Shown here: positions 8,501 through 17,435 of the stretch, in pieces
Position numbering within the stretch: position 1 is the stretch's first letter
Layout: every line of letters begins with the position of its first letter
From: Paracoccaceae bacterium
Lineage (GTDB): Bacteria; Pseudomonadota; Alphaproteobacteria; Rhodobacterales; Rhodobacteraceae
Assembly (NCBI GenBank): GCA_014323795.1
Contig: JACONK010000028.1
Location: 62,001 to 126,000 of the forward strand
Length of the DNA stretch: 64,000 nucleotides
Reading direction: 5' to 3'
Program-made: the position numbers and the translations under genes
Notes under the pieces: model-generated
Databases searched by the model: none
What the model saw: the letters and a program-made list of their open reading frames with translations, nothing else
Told to the model about the DNA's origin: nothing

Positions 8501-9580
8501 ATGGATCGTCGTAAATTTCTTGGTGCAGCCGCCGTTGGCGCAGGCGCACTGGCAACGCCATCGGTCGCCCAGTCCGCAAAGACACTGACCATTGTTTCTA
8601 CCTGGCCGCGGGACTTCCCGGGGTTGGGTGTATCGGCCCAGCGTCTGGCTGCCCGTATCGCTCAGATGTCAGACGGTGCGCTGAACGTGGAATACTTCGC
8701 GGCTGGCGAACGCGTCGGTGCGTTCGACGTGTTTGATGAAGTCGCCTCCGGCAACAGCCAGGCCTACGTCGCTGCGGATTACTACTGGGTTGGCAAGCAC
8801 CCGGGCTTCGCCTACTTTACATCTGTGCCGTTCGGCATGACTACGGTGGAATGGAACGCCTGGATCAAATTTGCTGATGGCCAGGCACTGTGGGATGAAA
8901 TCTCTGGCGAATTCGGCCTGAAAGCCCTGATGTGCGGTGCGACCGGAACCCAGGCCGGCGGCTGGTTCAACAAGGAAATTGAATCGCCTGACGACTTTAA
9001 AGGCCTGAAAATGCGTATGCCGGGCCTGGGTGGCCAGGTGCTTTCGAAACTCGGTGCATCGACCGTGTCCCTGCCCGGTGGCCAGATATACGAAAACCTC
9101 GTCTCCGGTGCCATAGACGCAACTGAGTGGGTTGGCCCCTACAATGATTTTTTCATGAAGTTCTATGAAGCGGCCAAGTTCTACTACACTGGCGGTATGC
9201 ACGAGCCGGGCGGTGGTCTGGCCTTCGGCATGAATGCATCCTGGTGGGGCAGCCTGTCCAATTGGGAAAAAGCGATCATCGAAGCGGCTTGCAACGAAGA
9301 ACATGCAGCCCAGTTCGAGGAAGCTGTCGCGAACAACGGCACATACCTCAAGCGTCTGGTCGACGAACAAGGCGTTCAGGTTCGTGCGTTCAACGATGAT
9401 ATCTGGGACAGTTTCGGTGAAGCTTCCGCAGAGGTCTTTGAAGAAACCCGAGATCACTCGCCGCTCGCTGCCGGGATAGACGACGCCTTCCAAGGCAAAC
9501 TGCGCGAAATCGGTGGCATGATGGCTGCCTTCGAAGGCACTTTCGTGAACCAGCGTAACCGGGTTCTGGGCTTAATCTGA
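8501..9580 (+). CDS. TRAP transporter solute-binding protein (DctP/TakP-like)
   Basis: Periplasmic binding component of a tripartite ATP-independent transporter. The start ATG 8501 is preceded by AGGGAGGATTATA and gives a twin-arginine-like signal (MDRRKFLGAAAVGAGALATP...AQS). The mature part has the DctP fold landmarks: an Arg in LKMRMPGLGGQVLSKLG for carboxylate binding, and the EWVGPYNDF and KFYYTGGMHEPGG segments characteristic of the TakP subgroup, which binds 2-oxo acids or lactate-type monocarboxylates with a cation. 359 aa, usual length. It is followed by the two permease genes, with a strong hairpin in the gap. The substrate is inferred only from subgroup resemblance. Confidence 0.9.
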   Translation: MDRRKFLGAAAVGAGALATPSVAQSAKTLTIVSTWPRDFPGLGVSAQRLAARIAQMSDGALNVEYFAAGERVGAFDVFDEVASGNSQAYVAADYYWVGKHPGFAYFTSVPFGMTTVEWNAWIKFADGQALWDEISGEFGLKALMCGATGTQAGGWFNKEIESPDDFKGLKMRMPGLGGQVLSKLGASTVSLPGGQIYENLVSGAIDATEWVGPYNDFFMKFYEAAKFYYTGGMHEPGGGLAFGMNASWWGSLSNWEKAIIEAACNEEHAAQFEEAVANNGTYLKRLVDEQGVQVRAFNDDIWDSFGEASAEVFEETRDHSPLAAGIDDAFQGKLREIGGMMAAFEGTFVNQRNRVLGLI

Positions 9581-9618
9581 AGATCCGCAAGCGCAAGCAC
9601 GATGCGAGATATTTGAGA

Positions 9619-9644
9619 GCCGGGGCCAGGAATCTGGCCCCGGC
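9619..9644 (+). promoter_or_regulatory. Intercistronic stem-loop after the TRAP binding-protein gene
   Basis: A perfect 11-bp stem (GCCGGGGCCAG / CTGGCCCCGGC) with a GAAT loop and no T tract, 38 bp after the binding-protein stop. In many transporter operons such hairpins stabilise the binding-protein mRNA so that it is made in excess over the permease; that role is inferred. Confidence 0.65.
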
Positions 9645-9714
9645 CTCCAGGGCGGATCCCGGGGCTGCGTCTGAGGGCCACAGATAAGAATAACAGAGTT
9701 TTGGGAGAAGCATC

Positions 9715-10710
9715 ATGACAAATTCGAGCTTTGCTGTGCCTGTCATGCGCCACGATCGCAACGCCCCGTTTATCCGGATTTTCGGCTGGGGGATGTTGGC
9801 TGTCATGGCGGGGTTTCTCATCAATAATGTTTTGATTGTCGGTTACGGATTCACTGGCATATCCGGTCTTTGGTCCGGCAACGCGGAAGCCGCGATGTTA
9901 GCGAGTGCCGTTTATATGGTGTGTCTGGGAACAGGCATCGGCTTTGTTCTGTTGAGCTCCGGCACTGCCTTGAGGTTCGATAGCAACCGCATCCACCGCT
10001 TTAATGTTTTTCTGATTCGCTGGGCCTTCTGGGTTGTACTGCTTGTGGGTGTGGTCGACAGCATGATTGCCTTTTTTCGCGTTGAAGGGTTCCTGTTTAA
10101 CTGGATGTCAGAAGACACAGCCCGCGCTTTCGGTCGCCCTCGTGATGTGGGTATGACCGTCCACATGCCGCTGGTTATGCTCGCCTTCCTTGTGGCAATC
10201 TTCACTCGTACTCTGGGCTTTACCTGGCTGGCACTGATGATTGTTGTGGCAGAGCTTCTGATCGTGATTTCGCGTTTTGTCTTTTCCTACGAACAGGCAC
10301 TGATGGGCGACCTCGTGCGCTACTGGTATGCTGCGCTCTTTCTTTTCGCATCGGCCTATACCCTGTTCGACGAAGGTCACGTCAGGGTGGATGTCCTCTA
10401 CGCCGGCTTCAAAGGTACGACACGCGGTTTGATCAACGCTTTCGGGTCGATAACACTTGGCCTGACCACCTGCTGGGTTATCATCTGGGTCGGATTCAAC
10501 GGTGAACGGTCGATCATCAACTCGCCGGTAATGAACTTCGAGATCACACAGACAGGCGGCGTCGGCATGTTTGTGAAATACCAGATGGCCGCATTTCTCG
10601 GTGTTTTCGCAATCACCATGCTGATCCAATTTATCAGCTATTTCTTCGAAGCTGTGGCCGACTACCGGGATGAACCGGGCCACCGTGAGCATACACCCGC
10701 AGCACACTAA
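9715..10710 (+). CDS. TRAP transporter small permease subunit (DctQ family, long form)
   Basis: A 331-aa polytopic membrane protein downstream of the binding protein. About eight hydrophobic segments are visible, the first near residue 25 and the last near 300. The second half carries the DctQ-like core (YWYAALFLFASAYTLFDEGH-VRVDVLY, then TTRGLINAFGSITLGLTTCW and a final VKYQMAAFLGVFAITM). Typical DctQ proteins are 160-200 aa with four helices, so this is the extended form with an extra N-terminal membrane domain, as in TakP-type systems. It is 15 bp from the large permease gene and surely co-transcribed. Confidence 0.85.
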   Translation: MTNSSFAVPVMRHDRNAPFIRIFGWGMLAVMAGFLINNVLIVGYGFTGISGLWSGNAEAAMLASAVYMVCLGTGIGFVLLSSGTALRFDSNRIHRFNVFLIRWAFWVVLLVGVVDSMIAFFRVEGFLFNWMSEDTARAFGRPRDVGMTVHMPLVMLAFLVAIFTRTLGFTWLALMIVVAELLIVISRFVFSYEQALMGDLVRYWYAALFLFASAYTLFDEGHVRVDVLYAGFKGTTRGLINAFGSITLGLTTCWVIIWVGFNGERSIINSPVMNFEITQTGGVGMFVKYQMAAFLGVFAITMLIQFISYFFEAVADYRDEPGHREHTPAAH

Positions 10711-10725
10711 GGCAGGACAAGCACC

Positions 10726-13371
10726 GTGGAACTTCTCTTTCTCGCCCTGCTGGTTCTCATCATGGCCGTGGCACTCGGTTCCGGTTATCCGGTGGCTTTC
10801 GCCCTGCCAGGTGCTGCCATCATTTCCATCGGCCTTGCATCTGTCAGCGGCTGGCTTTTTGCCGGTAATACAGATGCTTACTTCCACTCCGGTGGTCCGC
10901 AACAGTGGTTGAGTGCCGGGGTGCTCAACCTCCGGGGGGTCTATTGGCAGGTCGAGAGGGATACGCTTATCGCCATACCGTTGTTCATCTTCATGGGCAT
11001 TATGTTGCAGCGTTCCAAGATTGCAGAAGATTTGCTGGTTACCATGGCTCAGCTTTTCGGCCCCGTTCCTGGCGGTTTGGGTATCTCAGTGGTCTTTGTG
11101 GGTGCGCTGCTGGCAGCGACGACAGGCATCGTTGGCGCAACCGTAGTGGCTATGGGTCTCATCTCCCTCCCGGCGATGTTGCGCAACAACTATTCGCCCT
11201 CCCTTGCTACGGGAACCATTGCAGCCTCGGGTACGCTGGGGCAGATTATTCCGCCTTCCATAGTGCTCATTATTCTCGCGGACCAGTTGGCGAGTGCGAC
11301 TGACCAGGCATCCACAGCGCGCAAGGCACTGCACAAGGAGGCGACGGGCGAACTGTCGATGCCATCCGTCTTTGATGTGGCTTCCACATCCGCCGGAGAG
11401 ATGTTCCTTGGTGCCTTCATCCCGGGCCTGGTACTTGTAGGTCTCTACATGATCTACATCCTGATTTTCGCACTCCTGCGTCCGTCCGCGGCACCGGCAG
11501 TGAAATACGGCGGCAACTTCAGCCTCGTTTTTTGGGGTCGCGTCGCGCTGACGCTGATCCCGCCGCTCGCGCTGATCTTTATGGTGTTGGGTTCCATCCT
11601 GGCTGGCGTGGCGACCGTTAACCAGGCTGGTGCCATCGGTGCGGCCGGTGCCATGATCATGGCGGGCTACCGCCTGACAGACGGCAAGCGCGGCACCTAC
11701 ATTCCAGCGATTATGAGCATTATCGGCATCCTTGTGATCGCTTATGCAATTGCGAATTACGAAATGAACGTTAAAGGCGCGTCCAAGCCCGAAGACTTTA
11801 CAGGTATATGGCTCGGTGTCCTCGGCTCCGCCTTGCTGTTCATCGCGTTGGTCTGGTCCGGCTGGCGTACTTTCAGGATTGACGACACGCTTGGCAGTGT
11901 GATGTTGGAGACGGCCAAGACTACCTCGCTGGTCTTTATCATTCTGCTCGGTGCCGCCATGCTGACTGCTGCCTTCCGTGCCTTCGGGGGGGAAGAGCTG
12001 GTGCGCGACTTCCTGAACTCGCTGCCAGGCGGGTTCTGGACTCAGTTTGTAATCGTCATGGCTGTGATTTTCATCCTTGGCTTCTTTCTTGATTTCATCG
12101 AGATCGCCGTGGTTGTAGTGCCGATTGTGGCACCGATCCTGCTCGCCGACCCCGGTGCAAACATCACCGCTGTCTGGCTCGGCGTGATGATAGGACTCAA
12201 TATCCAGACTTCGTTTCTGACCCCGCCCTTCGGCTTTGCGCTGTTTTACTTGCGCGGCGTGGCCCCGGCAGTCGTGAAGACGGTTCAGATGTATAAGGGT
12301 GTGGTCGCCTTCATCGCGCTACAGCTCGGCGCACTTGCTATTGTGGGATGGTATCCGCCCCTGGTGAATTACCTGCCCAACCGGGTTAGTTTTCTGTCGG
12401 AAACTGCCCCGCCGCCGCGCAACCCCAAACTACAGATCTGCCTGGAAGAATATGTGCACCAGACCCTTGCCGTAAACGGCTCTGCTGTAATGGACGCCAT
12501 TAAGGCCGCACAAGGTATGGACCTGTCCAATATTCCGGAAAATATCGCGGCTGATCTGACAGGTGCCTTTGTAAATGCCGAAATTGCGATTTCGGAACTG
12601 AACGCTATTTTCGCCGCGGAACAGGCTGTGGCTGCCGCAGCACCCGAATATCGCCCGGTTCTGCGCCGCGTCCGCGGGCTGGAAAAGGACGTGCGCCAGG
12701 CCGAAAAGATTCTGTCTGAACTGCGTCATGAAGCCAGTCATCGGAACGTGTCAGAGGTGCGCAAAGCACAGATTGAGGCAGATATTGCAGACAAACAGGC
12801 AGAGATCGAAGCCATTAAATCTATGATCCCCGAGGACTGGGATGCGCTGCACGATAAATTTGCCAGGCTGACAAAGGCAGAGGAAACCGCACGCAACACA
12901 TACCGCCGTGCGGCTGATAATGCTTATGAGGCCCCGGCCATCACGCTCGCGGCACTTGCCGCAACGCCTGCTTTCCTGACGCTGGAAGGGAGGCTTTTTA
13001 ACCTTCGCACGATCATGAAAACCGGTTCCGGTGACATGGCATTGGTCGAAGTCAGGGCGGTTGAAGACATGTTCAGGGATATCGGAGGGGCAGATGAAGT
13101 GAGTCGCGCCCTTGGCAAATCCCGCCGCGCCTTGAACAAGGGAGAACGGGAAGAAGCGTTGGAAGAATACGAAACTGCGCTTGCGGCCTTCAAAGCCGGC
13201 AAGGCGTGGCGTACATCGGCAGAAAAAGATATTTTGCCGGGCCTGAAAGGCTACATTGAATCTATTCGTGGTACGCTCGGTGCCCGTCAGCAGCAACGGC
13301 TTACCCGTGACCAGGCCCTTTTTCTCGCGGGCTGCCAATCCTCCCACCGCGACATCTCGCTCTTCTTCTAA
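10726..13371 (+). CDS. TRAP transporter large permease (DctM) with long C-terminal coiled-coil extension
   Basis: The transport channel of the TRAP system. Residues 1 to about 570 are the DctM/SiaM membrane domain: PVAFALPGAAIISIGLAS at the start, FIFMGIMLQRSKIAEDLL, ATGTIAASGTLGQIIPPSIV, and SFLTPPFGFALFYLRGVAP near the end. From about residue 580 to 881 the sequence is hydrophilic and helical, with heptad-rich stretches (AEKILSELRHEASHR, KAQIEADIADKQAEIEAI, ALGKSRRALNKGEREEALEE). Standard DctM proteins are 425-450 aa. The middle is also expanded by hydrophilic loops. Start is GTG 10726 after AAGGCAGGACAAGCACC. The tail should be on one membrane face; its partner is unknown. Confidence 0.88.
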   Translation: MELLFLALLVLIMAVALGSGYPVAFALPGAAIISIGLASVSGWLFAGNTDAYFHSGGPQQWLSAGVLNLRGVYWQVERDTLIAIPLFIFMGIMLQRSKIAEDLLVTMAQLFGPVPGGLGISVVFVGALLAATTGIVGATVVAMGLISLPAMLRNNYSPSLATGTIAASGTLGQIIPPSIVLIILADQLASATDQASTARKALHKEATGELSMPSVFDVASTSAGEMFLGAFIPGLVLVGLYMIYILIFALLRPSAAPAVKYGGNFSLVFWGRVALTLIPPLALIFMVLGSILAGVATVNQAGAIGAAGAMIMAGYRLTDGKRGTYIPAIMSIIGILVIAYAIANYEMNVKGASKPEDFTGIWLGVLGSALLFIALVWSGWRTFRIDDTLGSVMLETAKTTSLVFIILLGAAMLTAAFRAFGGEELVRDFLNSLPGGFWTQFVIVMAVIFILGFFLDFIEIAVVVVPIVAPILLADPGANITAVWLGVMIGLNIQTSFLTPPFGFALFYLRGVAPAVVKTVQMYKGVVAFIALQLGALAIVGWYPPLVNYLPNRVSFLSETAPPPRNPKLQICLEEYVHQTLAVNGSAVMDAIKAAQGMDLSNIPENIAADLTGAFVNAEIAISELNAIFAAEQAVAAAAPEYRPVLRRVRGLEKDVRQAEKILSELRHEASHRNVSEVRKAQIEADIADKQAEIEAIKSMIPEDWDALHDKFARLTKAEETARNTYRRAADNAYEAPAITLAALAATPAFLTLEGRLFNLRTIMKTGSGDMALVEVRAVEDMFRDIGGADEVSRALGKSRRALNKGEREEALEEYETALAAFKAGKAWRTSAEKDILPGLKGYIESIRGTLGARQQQRLTRDQALFLAGCQSSHRDISLFF

Positions 13372-13568
13372 GGCGCACTGTCCGGTTCAGCCAAACGCGG
13401 CTCGTTCTGCTACATATGTTAAAAAAAATTGACCGGATTTTGTACCTTATTGTGATTGTGAGATCAGAGATTTTGAATCTTTTGTAAAAGTAAGGCAACA
13501 GGTATCGGCGTCCCGGGGGTCGGCCGTCTTGGAAGCCGCTGAGCGACAATTGAAGGCATTCGTACTTT

Positions 13569-16025
13569 TTATTCCGGTTGCAGGGTGGTAACGCCAACGG
13601 CACCGCTGCGGGCGATATTCGGGTCAAGGCTCATCAGAATGTATTCCCCCCGCTGCCAAAGGCCTGACAGGTCGTCGTAATGGTGCGACAGGAAGTGACC
13701 TGATTGCCCGGTTGCGATAATATAGACGCTGCTGTCAGGGTCAGAAAAATCAATCACGGATCGAAACGCGGCAGCGTGGATGTTGGCGTAAGGTGTGTCT
13801 CCTTCACCGGTCCAGGAGGCGCGCATCAGCGTTTCTGCCCCGCCGGATGTTTCGTGGCGGATATTGGCAAACCAGGCGAGCCCCGGCACCGTACCCAGCA
13901 TCTGATGATCATGATGAGCGACGTGAGCTTCCCCCCAGCGCCAGTCGGTCACACGGTCGCCGTAAGCCTGCGTCAATTCCAGGATGGCCTGATCAAGTGC
14001 GATACGCGCCACATCTTCGCAGGTTTCAGTTCGGGATGTCTGTGTGATGTCACACCAGATGCCGGCCCCGTCTATATTGCGGAACACGCGTTCCAAAAAT
14101 ACCGGGTTGGGGCGGGGGAAGTTGGTCGCCAATCCTGGCATGTCGTCGGCGATCAGGCGATGCTGCAATTCCCGCATCCAGGCGGCGTAGATCAGCGGTT
14201 CCGGTATGTGTTTATCCATCTTGCCGTTCCAGTTCGCCAGCAGGCCCAAGGCAGTCTGGCGCTGACGTTCGGGCGTATTTTCGGGCGCGGCTTCTCCGGT
14301 AAACCAGAGCTCTTTGGCAATCAGCGGCAGTAACGCTGTGGCGGCAAAGTTGCCTGTGTCGGTCTGCGCCTCGATAAAACTGTCTCGGGTATGCACCTTT
14401 TGTGCGTTTAAAAGTTGCATCAGGCGCAGGAAGCGATAGGTGCCTCCCCAACTGTGGCTGACGTGATAGGGGAAGGCCCGGTCTGTGGTCTTGTTATTGG
14501 TGTTGGCGACAATGCCGCTTTTCGGGTTCACGACCGATGGGTTTTCCGCGTAATCCGCGTATCCCAGCCACTGGTTGATTTCCATCCACCCGCGTGTCGG
14601 GAACCGGCCCCGGCTTTCGTGTCCGTCTTTTCGCAGGGGCATTTTGCCAATCATTTGAAGTGCCACGCCGTTACGGTCCGCCAGGGTCAGGTTCTGTGCG
14701 GGTGCCTTGTGGACTGCCGTCGCCGCCAGACCAGCCTTGACTGATTTTGCCCGCATCAGGTTGATGCCTGCGGTCATGGATTGGTCGTTGGCATCAAGTG
14801 CGGTCCACCGGATCGTGGCCACATGGCCTTCAGGCGTGATGCTTGCCAAACCATAATGCTTGCCCGGGATAACCGGGCCATTGTCTGTCCAGCGCAGATG
14901 TAGCGTACGCGGCACTTCCCCATCTACGTGCATAATCACGTCTTTGGTGACGAATTCTTTCCAGCCGTTAGAGGTACGGTACTGATTCGGATTGTCCGGA
15001 TTGATCTCCTCAACGTAAATATCAAGATCGTCCACATAAGCCGTCGTAAGCCCCCAGGCGAGCGCGTCAGACCGCCCCGTCAGCACAACCGGAATGCCGG
15101 GGATAGTGCCGCCGATCACACCGCCATCCGGGAAATCGAGCCGCGCAAGGTACCAGATCGCCGGCGCGGAAAGTGCCAGGTGCGGGTCGTTGGCCAAAAG
15201 TGATGCGCCAGTGGCGGACCGCTCCGGTGCCGCGGCCCATGCATTGGATGCCCCGGCAAGGCCGTGTGATTTGATCGGGTCCGTCCAATGAGTCTGGCCT
15301 GCGGCCTGCCCCACCCTGGATAACCCGCCAAAGAGGCCTGCGAATTCCGGCATCTGTATGGTCCCGGTACCCGGGGCATCCGGCATGATGTCCCTGACCC
15401 GATCCTTGCCGATCTCCAGCGAGACACGGGCGCGCAGCACCTCATTGCGCAAGTGACCCGACAATTGCAGGGACATCACGCGGATAATCGACAGGCTGTC
15501 GGTGGCACTCCACGGCGCGATCTCCGGGCCAAGGAAAAAGAACTCCGGTGCACCGCGACCAAGCGCGTCGTTCCGAACGATGCCAAGCCAGGCGTTCACG
15601 CCGGCGGCATAGGAGTCGAGCGCGGATTTCACCTCTTCGGTTTGAAAAGCGTAGGATTTGCGCGACAGTTCCACCAGATCGAGCCGACGGACGAATTCAT
15701 CGGTATTGGCGGTAGCACTGCCGAAAATCTCTGACAGGCGACCTTGGGCCGTCCGGCGCATCATGGTCATCTGCCACAGACGATCCTGGGCGTGTACAAA
15801 GCCAAGCGCAAAGTAGATGTCATCGGGATTGTCGGAAAAGATATGCGGCACGTTATGGGGGTCGCGCACGATTTCCACCGGACCGGACAGGCCTCTTAGA
15901 TCGTAAGAGGCGTTGTAGTCAGGAATTGATCGGGTGGCGAAATAATAGGCAAGGATGATAGTGACCAGAATCAGCACACTCATCACTGTGAATCCCCGCA
16001 GCAGCCACCGAAAAACGCTTGTCAT
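13569..16025 (-). CDS. Penicillin acylase family protein (Ntn hydrolase)
   Basis: An 818-aa precursor with an N-terminal membrane anchor or signal segment (residues about 8-30, VMSVLILVTIILAYYF), then the alpha chain (VEIVRDPHNVPHIF, DDIYFALGFVHAQDRLWQM), a linker, and the beta chain beginning at Ser260 in AGASNAWAAAPERS, the autocatalytic cleavage site and nucleophile. ASLLANDPHLALSAP and GIPVVLTGRSDALAWGLT follow, with the oxyanion Asn in the second half. Family members cleave penicillins, cephalosporins, acyl-homoserine lactones or other N-acyl amides; substrate cannot be told from sequence. Periplasmic location is expected. The gene stands alone, flanked by divergent or convergent genes. 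Confidence 0.9.
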   Translation of the reverse strand: MTSVFRWLLRGFTVMSVLILVTIILAYYFATRSIPDYNASYDLRGLSGPVEIVRDPHNVPHIFSDNPDDIYFALGFVHAQDRLWQMTMMRRTAQGRLSEIFGSATANTDEFVRRLDLVELSRKSYAFQTEEVKSALDSYAAGVNAWLGIVRNDALGRGAPEFFFLGPEIAPWSATDSLSIIRVMSLQLSGHLRNEVLRARVSLEIGKDRVRDIMPDAPGTGTIQMPEFAGLFGGLSRVGQAAGQTHWTDPIKSHGLAGASNAWAAAPERSATGASLLANDPHLALSAPAIWYLARLDFPDGGVIGGTIPGIPVVLTGRSDALAWGLTTAYVDDLDIYVEEINPDNPNQYRTSNGWKEFVTKDVIMHVDGEVPRTLHLRWTDNGPVIPGKHYGLASITPEGHVATIRWTALDANDQSMTAGINLMRAKSVKAGLAATAVHKAPAQNLTLADRNGVALQMIGKMPLRKDGHESRGRFPTRGWMEINQWLGYADYAENPSVVNPKSGIVANTNNKTTDRAFPYHVSHSWGGTYRFLRLMQLLNAQKVHTRDSFIEAQTDTGNFAATALLPLIAKELWFTGEAAPENTPERQRQTALGLLANWNGKMDKHIPEPLIYAAWMRELQHRLIADDMPGLATNFPRPNPVFLERVFRNIDGAGIWCDITQTSRTETCEDVARIALDQAILELTQAYGDRVTDWRWGEAHVAHHDHQMLGTVPGLAWFANIRHETSGGAETLMRASWTGEGDTPYANIHAAAFRSVIDFSDPDSSVYIIATGQSGHFLSHHYDDLSGLWQRGEYILMSLDPNIARSGAVGVTTLQPE

Positions 16026-16105
16026 GTATCCCCCTTTCCGTCACACTCACGGGTTAATAGGCCAAATCGCATGTCTTATCGCAAACACTGACGGAAGGTA
16101 ACAGC

Positions 16106-16972
16106 ATGGTAAAGGTAGCCTTTCTGGGTTTGGGCGTGATGGGCTATCCCATGGCCGGGCATCTGGCTGTGAAGGGTCATGAGGTGACGGTCTATAACCG
16201 CACATCCGCCCGGGCAGGCACCTGGGTGGCGGAATACGGCGGGAAGGCATCCGCGACGCCGCGCACAGCTGCGGAAGATGCTGCAATCGTCTTTGCCTGC
16301 GTCGGAAACGACGATGACCTGCGGTCGGTGGTTTTGGGTGAAGACGGCGCGTTGCAAGGCATGGCGCATGGATCGGTTTTTGTGGATCACACCACTACGA
16401 GTGCCCGTGTCGCCCGTGAGTTGGCAAAGTTGGCAGCCAGTCAGGGCGTTGGTTTTGTTGATGCGCCCGTCAGCGGTGGCCAGACTGGCGCGGAGAACGG
16501 CATACTGACGGTCATGTGCGGCGGCGACCCGGACGCATACGGCAGGGTCGAAGGCGCAATTGGCAGTTACGCCCGCGCCTGTCGCCTGATGGGCGGCGTG
16601 GGTGCCGGACAGCTGACCAAGATGGTCAACCAGATCTGCATCGCAGGTCTTGTGCAGGGGCTGTCAGAGGGTATGGCCTTTGCCCGGAAGGCCGGGCTTG
16701 ATGGAAAGGCAGTAGTCGATGTGATATCCAAAGGGGCGGCCGGATCCTGGCAGATGGAAAACCGGGGTAAGACCATGCTGGATGATCAGTTTGAGTTCGG
16801 TTTTGCTGTGGACTGGATGCGCAAGGATCTGGGTATTTGCCTGGAAGAAGCCAGGCAGAACGGCGCACGACTGCCGGTTACGGCGATTGTGGACCAGTTT
16901 TATGGCGATGTGCAGCAGATGTGCGGAGGCCGTTGGGACACGTCAAGCCTGATGCGCCGCTTGACCGGATGA
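16106..16972 (+). CDS. NAD(P)-dependent beta-hydroxyacid dehydrogenase (HIBADH/GarR family)
   Basis: Oxidoreductase of the 3-hydroxyisobutyrate dehydrogenase superfamily, 288 aa. The Rossmann motif is FLGLGVMGYPMAGHL; the substrate-binding signature DAPVSGGQTGAENG, and the catalytic Lys within GAGQLTKMVNQICIAG. The C-terminal all-helical domain follows (MEFGFAVDWMRKDLGI-like segment). Possible substrates include 3-hydroxyisobutyrate, tartronate semialdehyde or 4-hydroxybutyrate; neighbours do not decide. Start ATG 16106 has GGAAGGTAACAGC upstream. It is divergent from the acylase gene by 80 bp. Confidence 0.88.
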   Translation: MVKVAFLGLGVMGYPMAGHLAVKGHEVTVYNRTSARAGTWVAEYGGKASATPRTAAEDAAIVFACVGNDDDLRSVVLGEDGALQGMAHGSVFVDHTTTSARVARELAKLAASQGVGFVDAPVSGGQTGAENGILTVMCGGDPDAYGRVEGAIGSYARACRLMGGVGAGQLTKMVNQICIAGLVQGLSEGMAFARKAGLDGKAVVDVISKGAAGSWQMENRGKTMLDDQFEFGFAVDWMRKDLGICLEEARQNGARLPVTAIVDQFYGDVQQMCGGRWDTSSLMRRLTG

Positions 16973-17435
16973 GCGACTGAGCCGTGCATCCATGGAATTT
17001 TACGGATGATATTGGTTGAGAACCGCCTATGGCAGTTTGCTTCTGCGGGGGCGTATGGCGGGCATTGATGCGCGGATTCTGCTGATGGAAAGATGCACCG
17101 CCCGGACAGGTTATTCCGGCTTGGGGCCACTGGCACCGTAATGCTACGGTTTCTGGTAAGGGTCGGCCAGGATTCGCGCAATGCCCTTTTGCCCTGCGGG
17201 TGACAGAGCATTGAAATTAAACCGGCTTTTCGAATCAGCCTGTTTGCCGTGCCAAATCCCTAACCGACTGATATATATATCTATATATCAAAAGCGGCCT
17301 GTGCGGGACGCGCTCCCGGACCATCCCGGTGCTGTGCCGGACCCTGGCGGCAGTCGTGTGTGATTTCGAGGATGCAAAAGACAAATTCAGGGGTTAGGCT
17401 AAGCAAGATCACAGCAGAGGTCATACACGTATCCT
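16973..17435. other. Intergenic region upstream of ftsY with an AT-rich imperfect palindrome
   Basis: No coding frame with family resemblance is seen. At 17269-17290 there is an almost pure TA stretch reading TGATATATATATC then TATATATCA, an imperfect palindrome that could be a regulator site or an easily melted region. ftsY starts at 17436 after GCAGAGG. Confidence 0.4.
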
